A DNA stretch of 34,416 bases from Bhargavaea cecembensis (GTDB lineage: Bacteria > Bacillota > Bacilli > Bacillales_A > Planococcaceae), in assembly GCF_000826125.2 (NCBI RefSeq), contig NZ_LN651373.1:73137-107552 (forward strand), in the 5' to 3' direction. This document shows, one piece after another, positions 10,401 to 15,404 of this stretch. Below the pieces are notes generated by a model. The model saw nothing but the letters and a program-made list of their open reading frames with translations, was not told where the DNA came from and searched no databases. The number at the start of each line of letters is the position of its first letter. Position 1 is the first letter of the stretch. A program made the translations under genes and the position numbers.

Positions 10401-10585
10401 TAATCCTTAATGCGTTTACAATCGCCAATACTTATTACAGTGATATCTTGAATACAGGGCTTAAACTAAGTAAAGAGGAAATGGAAGAGCAGCATATATT
10501 GTTCCAAAATGACGATAAGGATACTTATATAGATAAAATGATTCATGGCATTTTAGAAGAGAATAACATCACATCATGGTATTAA
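7415..10585 (+). CDS. Type III Res-like helicase-nuclease with PD-(D/E)xK domain
   Basis: This 1056-residue protein combines a superfamily 2 ATPase with a nuclease. Walker A is ATGSGKT (158-164), Walker B is DEGH (261-264), and SATFGQAVSG fits motif III. KKFTEGWSSWRVSTMGLMN and QLFGRGVRLKG correspond to motifs V and VI, as in type III restriction Res subunits. Near the C-terminus FYPDFILW (Pro946-Asp947) is followed 16 residues later by FADPKG (Asp964, Lys966). That fits a PD-(D/E)xK endonuclease, with Asp where Res proteins more often have Glu. The predicted role is ATP-dependent cleavage of unmodified DNA with the Mod protein. The ribosome site is AGGAGG at 7401-7406. It is the last intact gene of the operon; a weak terminator and a cut-off ORF follow. 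A classical Res would pair with Mod alone, so the SNF2 gene marks this as a variant. Confidence 0.92.
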   Translation: MAPGKKKKIQLSNQLVLNQYMLHLFEVDSFKDLAKDMKDRSLEEFDTDNVSRFYKHLSTRLVDRVELSADILRQYDENIVSHTMKINEKRDKKIKWKYFQYLSLLFTEVYLDRYFHQREKLLQDLNAFVDRFNEDKSKAEQLSYYDQEGLKKLAFWNATGSGKTLLMHINILQYLHYFHKNNRREDLEQVILLTPSEDLSKQHLREFEASGLQAALFDKNIQGLFRGEEISIIDIHKLKDDMGEKTVAIDSFEGNNLVLVDEGHRGSSGDEWRNKRERLSEQGFAFEYSATFGQAVSGKPKLMQEYAKCILFDYSYRYFYNDGYGKDYRILNLQDDSDEQIRHLYLTACLTSFYQQIKLYKENEYSYRPFMVAKPLWVFVGGSVNALRTQKGRKVSDVTDILLFIARFVKESQESINMIKRLLSGNPGLLDAKGNEIFGNSYPYLIDEKMSAEEVYQDILLLVFNSTIANATLRVENLKGVDGEIALRIGEHEPFGVINVGDTNDLSKLCATYQELLVTDRDFSTSYFHEIDKKESSINLLIGSKKFTEGWSSWRVSTMGLMNLGRSEGSQIIQLFGRGVRLKGYNFSLKRSEALTGEIPQVPKYLRFAETLNIFGIRADYMQQFKEYLEDEGIQTEFDYEEIYLPVLKDYHKRKLKLKALRLKEGINYKRQGPKPLFQSPTEHLPSNAKIVVNWYPKLQVQDSRLKGFSIRETQAAELNKETFSDKHIAFMDMNHIYFEMQKFKNERSWYNLILSKEEIVNLLFNDYWYEIEIPKEELTFDSFSKVKRWEEIALVLLKKYCEKQYLYAKKDWEAPHMEYYDVTEADSNFFEEYKVSVDSNDDSMLAKLKQLKDALKKNKLFDVKFGGLESFTFNQHLYQPLITVDGAAIKVTPVPLNEGEYNFVRDLKDYYERNQDFFEDKELYLLRNQSKGKGIGFFEAGGFYPDFILWILHGNKQYITFADPKGIRNHSITDSKLQFYRHIKELEHRLNDNEIILNAFTIANTYYSDILNTGLKLSKEEMEEQHILFQNDDKDTYIDKMIHGILEENNITSWY

Positions 10586-10588
10586 CAG

Positions 10589-10621
10589 GTAGGGGTCTTT
10601 TTAGCTCCTACTTTTATTTTT
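10589..10621 (+). terminator. Probable terminator after the Res gene
   Basis: GTAGGGGT pairs with GCTCCTAC, using two G-U pairs, around a CTTTTTA loop. A T-rich tract with one A interruption follows. It is weaker than the other terminators and may be leaky. Confidence 0.5.
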
Positions 10622-10637
10622 AGAAGGGGGAATACGA

Positions 10638-10760
10638 TTGAATGAGCATATTCTCAAAAAGATAAGTCAAATAATCATAGAGTCTGCTAGTAATAATGAA
10701 ACTATCGAGTACAATCAAATTAGCAAACAATTAGAGGGTGTTATTGCTAGTCTCCATTGA
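10638..10760 (+). pseudogene. Truncated fourth gene of the defence operon (40-codon remnant)
   Basis: A GAAGGGGG ribosome site (10623-10630) precedes a TTG start and 40 codons. They begin LNEHILKKISQIIIES and continue through ETIEYNQISKQLEG, ending at TGA 10758-10760. The helix-rich start looks like the N-terminal part of a longer protein, possibly a winged-helix or nuclease-associated domain, and has the AT-rich codon use of the operon. Base composition changes at the stop, so I infer that the rest was lost at a recombination junction near 10755. The family is not recognised. It could instead be a genuine small protein, but the abrupt composition switch argues for truncation. Confidence 0.45.
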
Positions 10761-10832
10761 CCAAATGCTGACGGCATTGCCTGTCCGGAGATTGACGGAT
10801 ATACTGTCCATAAGAATCTATAGAAAGGAAAA

Positions 10833-10949
10833 GGACGCCTCCCCTGAGCGCATGGTCTTGCCGGACCATGCGGGAAGCGTCCCCACCAAAAAGTATATGA
10901 TGATCATATCAGATTACACATTGGTTTTAAACCCCGAAAGCGGGGTTTT
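10833..10949 (+). ncRNA. Candidate structured RNA: three hairpins ending in a terminator
   Basis: Three perfect inverted repeats occur in a row. The first is two-part: an outer stem GGACGC (10833-10838) with GCGTCC (10877-10882), and inside it CGCATGGTC (10849-10857) with GACCATGCG (10864-10872). The second is ATATGA-TGA-TCATAT near 10895-10909. The third is AAACCCC/GGGGTTT (10929-10948) around GAAAGC, ending in TTTT, which looks like an intrinsic terminator. No convincing ORF spans the unit. It may be a small RNA, a mobile-element end, or a leader whose gene was deleted. I recognise no known RNA family. Confidence 0.35.
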
Positions 10950-11069
10950 CGGTTAAGCCGACGGGAGCCACCATCCCTTGCCTTGCCTGCGACGCTGTCG
11001 CCGATCATCGGAAGTTAGGTGTTCAGGCAGAAGAAGAGACAGTATTAAGGAACAATATCTAATTGAAGA

Positions 11070-11263
11070 CTGAAAAATCCAACCATTGGAATGACCGCTG
11101 AGGAAGTGGAAATGTCACTAGGGGGCAGAAAAAAGTCATCGCATAGTTTTCAATACATGAATAGTGGGTTTATTGAAACGGACAATACCTTTATTTTACT
11201 GACGGCATCCTAACAAGTTTTAACGAATGGAAATATAGAAAACCAGACATCAGTGTTACATGA
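11070..11263 (+). pseudogene. Frameshifted fragment of a BamE/SmpA-like small protein
   Basis: Two adjacent frames give pieces that look like one protein. Frame one (from 11070) reads KNPTIGMTAEEVEMSLGG, the 'IGMT.EEV' opening typical of BamE/SmpA-fold lipoproteins of Bacilli. After a shift near 11186 the other frame reads YLYFTDGILTSFNEW, the usual YxYFxDGxLTxxxE ending of the same family. Neither frame alone makes a protein, and a stop (11064-11066) lies just upstream. This is a decayed 3' fragment. The family assignment is from recalled motif patterns only. Confidence 0.5.
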
Positions 11264-11305
11264 ATTGGTCAAATTATTGCTTTACAGAAAGGAGTGGCTT
11301 GAGTC

Positions 11306-12109
11306 GTGGCTGAAATCAACTATGGCCAATTGAGTGAACCGCCTCTCGTCCTCTGGCTGATTTGGCAGAACACCGAAACTCGGAACCGCTATCATGTGGG
11401 CAACCTCATTTATGAAAAAGGACAGTATCTTTTCTATTATGAAAAGAAAAACCGTCGTTCTTTAAGCGAGGCCGAAAAGGATGGATATGAGCCGCACTTG
11501 GCGTTCCCGGATACCGAGAAGGTTTATCGTTCTTCAGCGCTCTTTCCGGCCTTCGAACGTCGTCTTCCGGATCGGCGCCGGGTCCGGTTCAAAGAAATTC
11601 TGAAGTCCCTTGACCTGGATGAAACAGCTGATGACTTCGAGTTATTGGCCGCCACAGGCGGAAGGTTGGCGACAGATCCCTATGAGTTCGTCATGCCGAT
11701 CACTAGAAACGAGAACGAGTTTATCTTTAGTTTTTATATTGCCGGCTGGAGATACAACCAAGGCGAAGAGATGCTTGATCAGTTAACCCGCGGAATGAGC
11801 GTTCAACTGAAGCTGGAACCGGAAAATGAGAAGGACCCTAAGGCGGTTGCTCTTTATGATTCAGTATTAGGGCAGAAGCTGGGGTATGTCCCGGCGTTTT
11901 ATAGCGGGTTTATCTTCGACTTACTGCAAAGTGGCTCATCGTGCAGGGCCGACATCACTGAAATCAATCGAAATGCTTACCCTCAAAAGAAAGTGAAAGT
12001 CTCCATCCGGGGAGGCGTGCAGGGCAAAGAGCCTGGGTTCATCTCGGAATATACGATGTCCGTCGAAGAAGCCACCGAAACGTATAATGCATTGCGGAAA
12101 GATGCGTAA
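11306..12109 (+). CDS. HIRAN-domain protein, function unknown
   Basis: A 267-residue protein with a GTG start, set by AAAGGAG at 11288-11294. Residues of roughly 133-230 fit the HIRAN domain. They include FSFYIAGWRY, a central LKLEPENEKDPKAVALYD, and KLGYVPAFYSGFIFDLL, which match the family pattern of 'L.EP.N..D..AVaVyd' followed by 'lGYvP'. HIRAN domains bind DNA ends or single-stranded 3' ends and are often found with SNF2 helicases and nucleases. The N-terminal 130 residues (PLVLWLIWQNTETRNRYHVG onward) are not recognised. There is no signal peptide or membrane segment. It stands alone between two decayed genes, with a strong terminator 80 bp after its stop. Base composition is intermediate. 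It could be a DNA-damage or defence accessory, but nothing shows its partner. Confidence 0.75.
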   Translation: MAEINYGQLSEPPLVLWLIWQNTETRNRYHVGNLIYEKGQYLFYYEKKNRRSLSEAEKDGYEPHLAFPDTEKVYRSSALFPAFERRLPDRRRVRFKEILKSLDLDETADDFELLAATGGRLATDPYEFVMPITRNENEFIFSFYIAGWRYNQGEEMLDQLTRGMSVQLKLEPENEKDPKAVALYDSVLGQKLGYVPAFYSGFIFDLLQSGSSCRADITEINRNAYPQKKVKVSIRGGVQGKEPGFISEYTMSVEEATETYNALRKDA

Positions 12110-12189
12110 GCCGGGTTAAATGCTCTGCATCCATGTTAAATTGCAGCGAAGCGGTATATAGGCAGATGGGCGATAAACTTAAAACTGCG

Positions 12190-12229
12190 TTAAAAAACTT
12201 CCGGCTGTCTTAGCTTGGAAGTTTTTTAA
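12190..12229 (+). terminator. Strong terminator after the HIRAN gene
   Basis: A perfect 13-bp stem TTAAAAAACTTCC/GGAAGTTTTTTAA with a 14-nt loop. The A and T arms make it usable from both strands. Confidence 0.85.
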
Positions 12230-12524
12230 TCGCCTTTAACCCATAATCTATCGAGGAACGACCATCAGCGAGCAGGAGACCTAAGTATACAAAGTCCCTC
12301 TTTTCGTTCTCATTCCATAAAAAAGCTTGGGAATGAAACTAGGGAAAAGGCATCTGCAAAATTGGAAGGTGTCTTACGAGTGACAATGGAAAGTATGGTC
12401 TTGCTTTTACATTTGAAGTCCAGGTCGATAAATTCACAACAACAGAGCTTCCCACCGTAACCGTCCAACGGTTTCAGGCTGACACTTCGTCTTGATCTGC
12501 AAAGAGTCCATGCTCATCCCATTA
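12230..12524. other. Gene-poor decayed stretch
   Basis: No intact gene is visible. One plus-strand frame reads GKYGLAFTFEVQVDKFTTTE and ends at TGA near 12496, but it has no plausible start or ribosome site. It is probably the tail of a lost gene that I cannot assign. Confidence 0.3.
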
Positions 12525-12870
12525 TTACGGGTGAATTTGATAGTCGATGTACGAGAAACGCATTAAAATAATCAGACCGATATCGCGCATTTCCTTCATC
12601 CGCTCATCATCCATCGTAAAACCTTTGATCGATTATTCATTTAATATAGCCCATTGGCGGAACTGTGTACCACGATGGGAACGAACACGATAGCCCACTG
12701 CAATAATCATTTCTAGATTGTAGTGTTTAACTCTTCTTTTGACTTCCTTCATTTTGAACTTGTAAGTAATCCTTATAAGTTGCTTCCTCTGACAATTCAC
12801 CTTCAGCATGTATATTGTTATATGCAAAGTAATATTGGAACGCATCCGTGAGTATTGGTGCCTCTAAAAG
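12525..12870 (-). pseudogene. RhuM-family protein pseudogene
   Basis: Minus-strand fragments match the RhuM family (first described in a Salmonella pathogenicity island; function unclear, common in defence and mobile regions). Reading from 12870 down, one frame gives LLEAPILTDAFQYYFAYNN and ELSEEATYKDYLQVQNEG, then runs into a stop. A second frame picks up with EVKRRVKHYNLEMIIAVGYR and VRSHRGTQFRQWA, the most conserved part of RhuM. After another stop, KGFTMDDER appears before the match ends. So there is at least one frameshift, one in-frame stop and missing ends. It is a non-functional relic on the strand opposite its neighbours. Confidence 0.75.
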
Positions 12871-12891
12871 ACGATTCTACCAAAAAACGAT

Positions 12892-12933
12892 CTGTCCAGG
12901 TAGGGAAGCTACAGAAAATAAAAAACAGGCCCT
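12892..12933 (+). repeat. Imperfect direct repeat, copy 1
   Basis: CTGTCCAGGTAGGGAAGC followed by ACAGAAAATAAAAAACAGGC closely matches 14823-14866. This copy holds only the left arm of the terminator that is complete in the other. It may mark a duplication or insertion border. Confidence 0.55.
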
Positions 12934-12946
12934 ATGTAGATTCTAT

Positions 12947-12977
12947 TTGCAAATGTAACCCATTTTAAAGTTATAAT
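12947..12977 (+). promoter_or_regulatory. Possible SigA promoter for the 62-residue ORF
   Basis: TTGCAA (12947-12952) and TATAAT (12972-12977) are separated by 19 bp, longer than the usual 17. The downstream ATG lies 33 bp away. Confidence 0.45.
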
Positions 12978-13009
12978 TAGTCAAGTCATAAACAAAAAGG
13001 ACGGATGGT

Positions 13010-13198
13010 ATGAAATATAATAAATCAATTATGCTCAAGCTGATCAATGAACACCGAGAGTTGCATGATGAATTAAAAAGGCTGAAAGCTGAAATGGGTT
13101 TGGAGAAAAACTTTGCAGTCAAGGCGTTGTATCATTCATATGTTGCAGAGGACGGTCCTTACATGAAAGAATACCAGAATTTAGACAGGTTACATTAA
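13010..13198 (+). CDS. Small hypothetical protein, 62 residues
   Basis: The ORF starts at an ATG preceded by AAAGGACGG and by a plausible promoter. The product is charged and helical, with LINEHRELHDELKRLKAEMG likely to form a short amphipathic helix or coiled coil. There is no signal peptide, and I recognise no family. Codon use is ordinary. The ribosome site and promoter favour a real gene, but the decayed surroundings leave open that it is the start of a longer lost protein. Confidence 0.5.
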   Translation: MKYNKSIMLKLINEHRELHDELKRLKAEMGLEKNFAVKALYHSYVAEDGPYMKEYQNLDRLH

Positions 13199-13203
13199 AT
13201 CGT

Positions 13204-13586
13204 AGCAGCCGGTTTTGGGTGTATGTCTTGGTTACCTATCCGGACACTGCTGACGAGATTGTGAAGCGTGAGATTGACCGATGCCATTAGGTCGCTGTTG
13301 GAGTCGCGACGGGTGTGACCACCAGGCCGCAACCGCATCGACGGTAGTTGGTCCACAGGCCACAATCGCTGCTGCCACTGGCGCAATCGGGCCAGCCGCC
13401 AAAGCGTATGGGGAGGCGTTTTACGGATGTTTGGCTTCGATCAGCTTTCCGGATGCCATTCGCGGCCAGATCAAGGCAGTACTGAACCACGATGACAAGG
13501 GGATTACGGATTGGAGCGGGTCCCACCATCCGATCCGCCATCCGTATGGGCCGCAGTTTGCGTACTACGGGTACGGTTATTTTTGA
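13204..13586 (+). pseudogene. Broken ORF, Ala/Gly-rich, family unknown
   Basis: One frame reads VTYPDTADEIVKREIDRCH, stops (TAG), and continues VAVGVATGVTT before a further stop. Another frame then carries TASTVVGPQATIAAATGAIG and an extended tail ending HPYGPQFAYYGYGYF. Joined, they would form one protein of about 120 residues with a hydrophobic Ala/Gly-rich middle. No start with a ribosome site is visible for the second frame. I read it as a frameshifted gene of unknown function; a small intact ORF from 13281 is the alternative. A terminator follows directly. Confidence 0.35.
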
Positions 13587-13626
13587 ACAGAGGCATCTGT
13601 CCAGAAAGGGCACACCCACATCCCAG

Positions 13627-13665
13627 ATCCGGACACTTGAAAAGAGTCCGGATTTGGGGCTTTTT
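13627..13665 (+). terminator. Intrinsic terminator
   Basis: Stem ATCCGGAC/GTCCGGAT with an 11-nt loop, followed after TTGGGGC by five T. Confidence 0.75.
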
Positions 13666-13683
13666 CGTTCCGGCTGACTCCGT

Positions 13684-13689
13684 TATACT
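13684..13689 (+). promoter_or_regulatory. Possible -10 box upstream of the nuclease gene
   Basis: TATACT lies about 110 bp before the chosen start. The -35 region is only the T-rich tail of the preceding terminator, so the promoter is weakly supported. Confidence 0.3.
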
Positions 13690-13801
13690 AAACGGGTGCT
13701 GAAAGCCGTCAATCTGGATGCGTTTTTTTTTGAAAGAATTGTTTCAACACCTAATCAAGCATTTCGAAGAAGCACTTGACATCATAGAGGAGAACATCAA
13801 A

Positions 13802-14803
13802 ATGAAAAAGAAACTCAACTATTTAATCTTGCTTTTTACACTCACCTTTATGGTTGGTTGTACAGAGGGTGAAGATGCTGCCATTTCAGATGAAACAAAA
13901 TCACAAGTAGAAACAACTGTTAATACCAGTGATCTTGATGAAAAACCAGTTGAAGAGACAGATCCGGAAAAAGCCACTGCAGACACAAATAACGAAAACG
14001 AAGAGGCTGCCACTACGGCTGCCGATGAAGCGATAGCGGAAGAAATATCAGATGAAACAAATGATGAACAGTTCTCAGGATACAAACTGATTGAAGTGGA
14101 TGGCGGTGATTTGTCTGGACACCGTGAACCTAAAGTCGCCGTCGATATTGGATATGGAGACCGCGAGTATTGGGCGTTTACTAACGAACACGGGCAGCTG
14201 GTGCGGGTGATTGCCGACGAAATTATTCTGCAGGATGACAGTAGCGAGCCTGTAACGTCAAATGGCAGATACTATAATGACGAGGCAAAGGTTCCGGGGG
14301 TTGAAAGTGACACTTTAGATGAAGGACATGTGATTGCCGATTCTCTCGGAGGAGTGTCGAATGCTTATAATATCACTCCGCAAGACAGTACGCTCAACCG
14401 GCACGGTGACCAGGCGTACATGGAAAAGGTCATTCGTGATGCAGGTGGGGTTACGGATTTTGAAGCGATTATCACCTATCCAAACACGGAAACGCAGACC
14501 CCTTCGAGTTATCAGTACACCTATACTTTGATGGGTAACGAGGTCGTTGATAAATTTGATAACGTGAACCCTGATCAAGTAAACGAATCACTCGGCTTAA
14601 CAGACAGCAAAACTACCAGTGAAACTTCAGAGCCAACCGGTTCAACCACAAATGGTGATATTTCTAGTATTGATACAAATGGTAATGGCCAGGTTACCAT
14701 CAAAGAAGCAAAAGCAGCTGGTTTCAGCATGCCGATCACGAGTGATCATTGGTTATACCCTTATATGCGCGATAATGACGGAGACGGAATGGTCGGAGAG
14801 TAA
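13802..14803 (+). CDS. Secreted lipoprotein DNA/RNA non-specific endonuclease with EF-hand-like tail
   Basis: The start chosen is ATG 13802 behind GAGGAG. It gives a lipoprotein signal, MKKKLNYLILLFTLTFMVGC, with the lipobox Cys at residue 20; an ATG at 13718 would bury this signal. Mature sequence: an acidic, Thr/Glu-rich linker of about 65 residues, then a nuclease domain. Its core DEGHVIADSLGGVSNAYNIT and the Asn-Arg pair in TLNRHGDQAYMEK fit the DNA/RNA non-specific endonuclease fold (His catalytic, Asn metal ligand). The C-terminus carries two EF-hand-like calcium loops, DTNGNGQVTIKEAK and DNDGDGMV, flanking SDHWLYPYM, a module also seen in other secreted Bacilli nucleases. Predicted role: degradation of external nucleic acid at the outer face of the membrane, for nutrients or competition. 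It runs convergently toward the cold-shock gene and shares its terminator. Confidence 0.85.
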   Translation: MKKKLNYLILLFTLTFMVGCTEGEDAAISDETKSQVETTVNTSDLDEKPVEETDPEKATADTNNENEEAATTAADEAIAEEISDETNDEQFSGYKLIEVDGGDLSGHREPKVAVDIGYGDREYWAFTNEHGQLVRVIADEIILQDDSSEPVTSNGRYYNDEAKVPGVESDTLDEGHVIADSLGGVSNAYNITPQDSTLNRHGDQAYMEKVIRDAGGVTDFEAIITYPNTETQTPSSYQYTYTLMGNEVVDKFDNVNPDQVNESLGLTDSKTTSETSEPTGSTTNGDISSIDTNGNGQVTIKEAKAAGFSMPITSDHWLYPYMRDNDGDGMVGE

Positions 14804-14822
14804 GCCCTAGTAAATTGAGCAA

Positions 14823-14866
14823 CTGTCCGGATGGTTCAGGGAGTTGCAGAAAATAAAAACAGGCCC
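14823..14866 (+). repeat. Imperfect direct repeat, copy 2
   Basis: CTGTCCGGATGGTTCAGGGA followed by GTTGCAGAAAATAAAAACAG matches copy 1 at 12892-12933, and here continues into the complete terminator hairpin. The two copies bracket about 1.9 kb. Confidence 0.55.
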
Positions 14867-14884
14867 CCTAAAGGGCCTGTTTTT
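14855..14884. terminator. Bidirectional terminator between nuclease and cold-shock genes
   Basis: Perfect 12-bp stem AAAAACAGGCCC/GGGCCTGTTTTT with a CCTAAA loop. T runs on both strands let it serve both converging genes. Confidence 0.9.
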
Positions 14885-14897
14885 AAAGACGATTTAA

Positions 14898-15098
14898 TTA
14901 AGCTTTTTGAACGTTGGCTGCTTGAGCGCCACGAGGGCCTTGCTCAACGTCGAATGTTACTTGTTGACCTTCGTCCAGCGTTTTGAAGCCGTCGCTTTGG
15001 ATTGCGGAGAAGTGTACGAATACGTCGTCTCCACCTTCACGTTCGATGAAGCCAAAACCTTTTTCTGCGTTGAACCATTTAACTGTACCTTGTTCCAT
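14898..15098 (-). CDS. csp: Cold-shock protein, CspA family
   Basis: A 66-residue OB-fold protein that binds single-stranded nucleic acid and acts as an RNA chaperone. RNP1-type KGFGFIE (residues 14-20) and RNP2-type DVFVHFSAI are both present, as is the opening [11 protein letters not shown], at the full length normal for the family. The ribosome site is GGGAGG on the minus strand, 8 bases before ATG. Just upstream in the leader, GTGCGATCACGCAC forms a small perfect hairpin (15114-15127), and more than 100 bases without a gene precede it. Long structured leaders are common for csp genes. Which paralogue (cspB, cspC or cspD) cannot be decided. Confidence 0.97.
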   Translation of the reverse strand: MEQGTVKWFNAEKGFGFIEREGGDDVFVHFSAIQSDGFKTLDEGQQVTFDVEQGPRGAQAANVQKA

Positions 15099-15340
15099 GT
15101 TTGTTGCCTCCCAGTGCGTGATCGCACATTGTATTACTATTGTTGCTCAAAGTATTAGCGAGATGAAAAGTGGATATTCATACGATCCTTTACACCGAAC
15201 AAAAATAATTAACTTCATCATAACAGACGGAGGGAGAAATTGCAAATGAGATTTAAATTTTACAACCTCATCATGTGCCCATTTGCTTTCTCGCATGAAC
15301 CTTCACGAATCTCGCAGGCTTCATCCGTACATCACCATCA
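15099..15340 (-). promoter_or_regulatory. csp leader and upstream region
   Basis: No gene is supported here. On the minus strand a candidate TACAAT -10 lies near the hairpin described for csp, without a good -35. The rest is AT-rich and without further features I can support. Confidence 0.35.
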
Positions 15341-15392
15341 AAAGCTCCCCGCCGCCAGCCGATTCAATCCGGCTGCGAGGGGGAGCTTCTTT
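15341..15392 (-). terminator. Terminator of the amino-acid permease gene
   Basis: Stem AAGCTCCCC (15342-15350) with GGGGAGCTT (15380-15388), and an inner CAGCCG/CGGCTG stem. It lies 17 bp past the stop of the minus-strand permease gene. Confidence 0.75.
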
Positions 15393-15404
15393 TATTCCCT
15401 TCAA

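Noticed and set aside
1127-10800. Integrase, transposase or clear attachment sites flanking the defence operon
   Set aside because: No recombinase gene was found, and I could not find a direct repeat linking the two composition borders, so the means of transfer stays unknown.
12460-12474. AACCGT-CCA-ACGGTT perfect dyad
   Set aside because: It lies in decayed sequence with no promoter or gene start nearby; one short dyad is expected by chance in this length.
14823-14836. CTGTCCGGATGGTT as a third copy of the TetR operator
   Set aside because: It resembles the operator, but lies between a stop codon and a terminator with no promoter around it.
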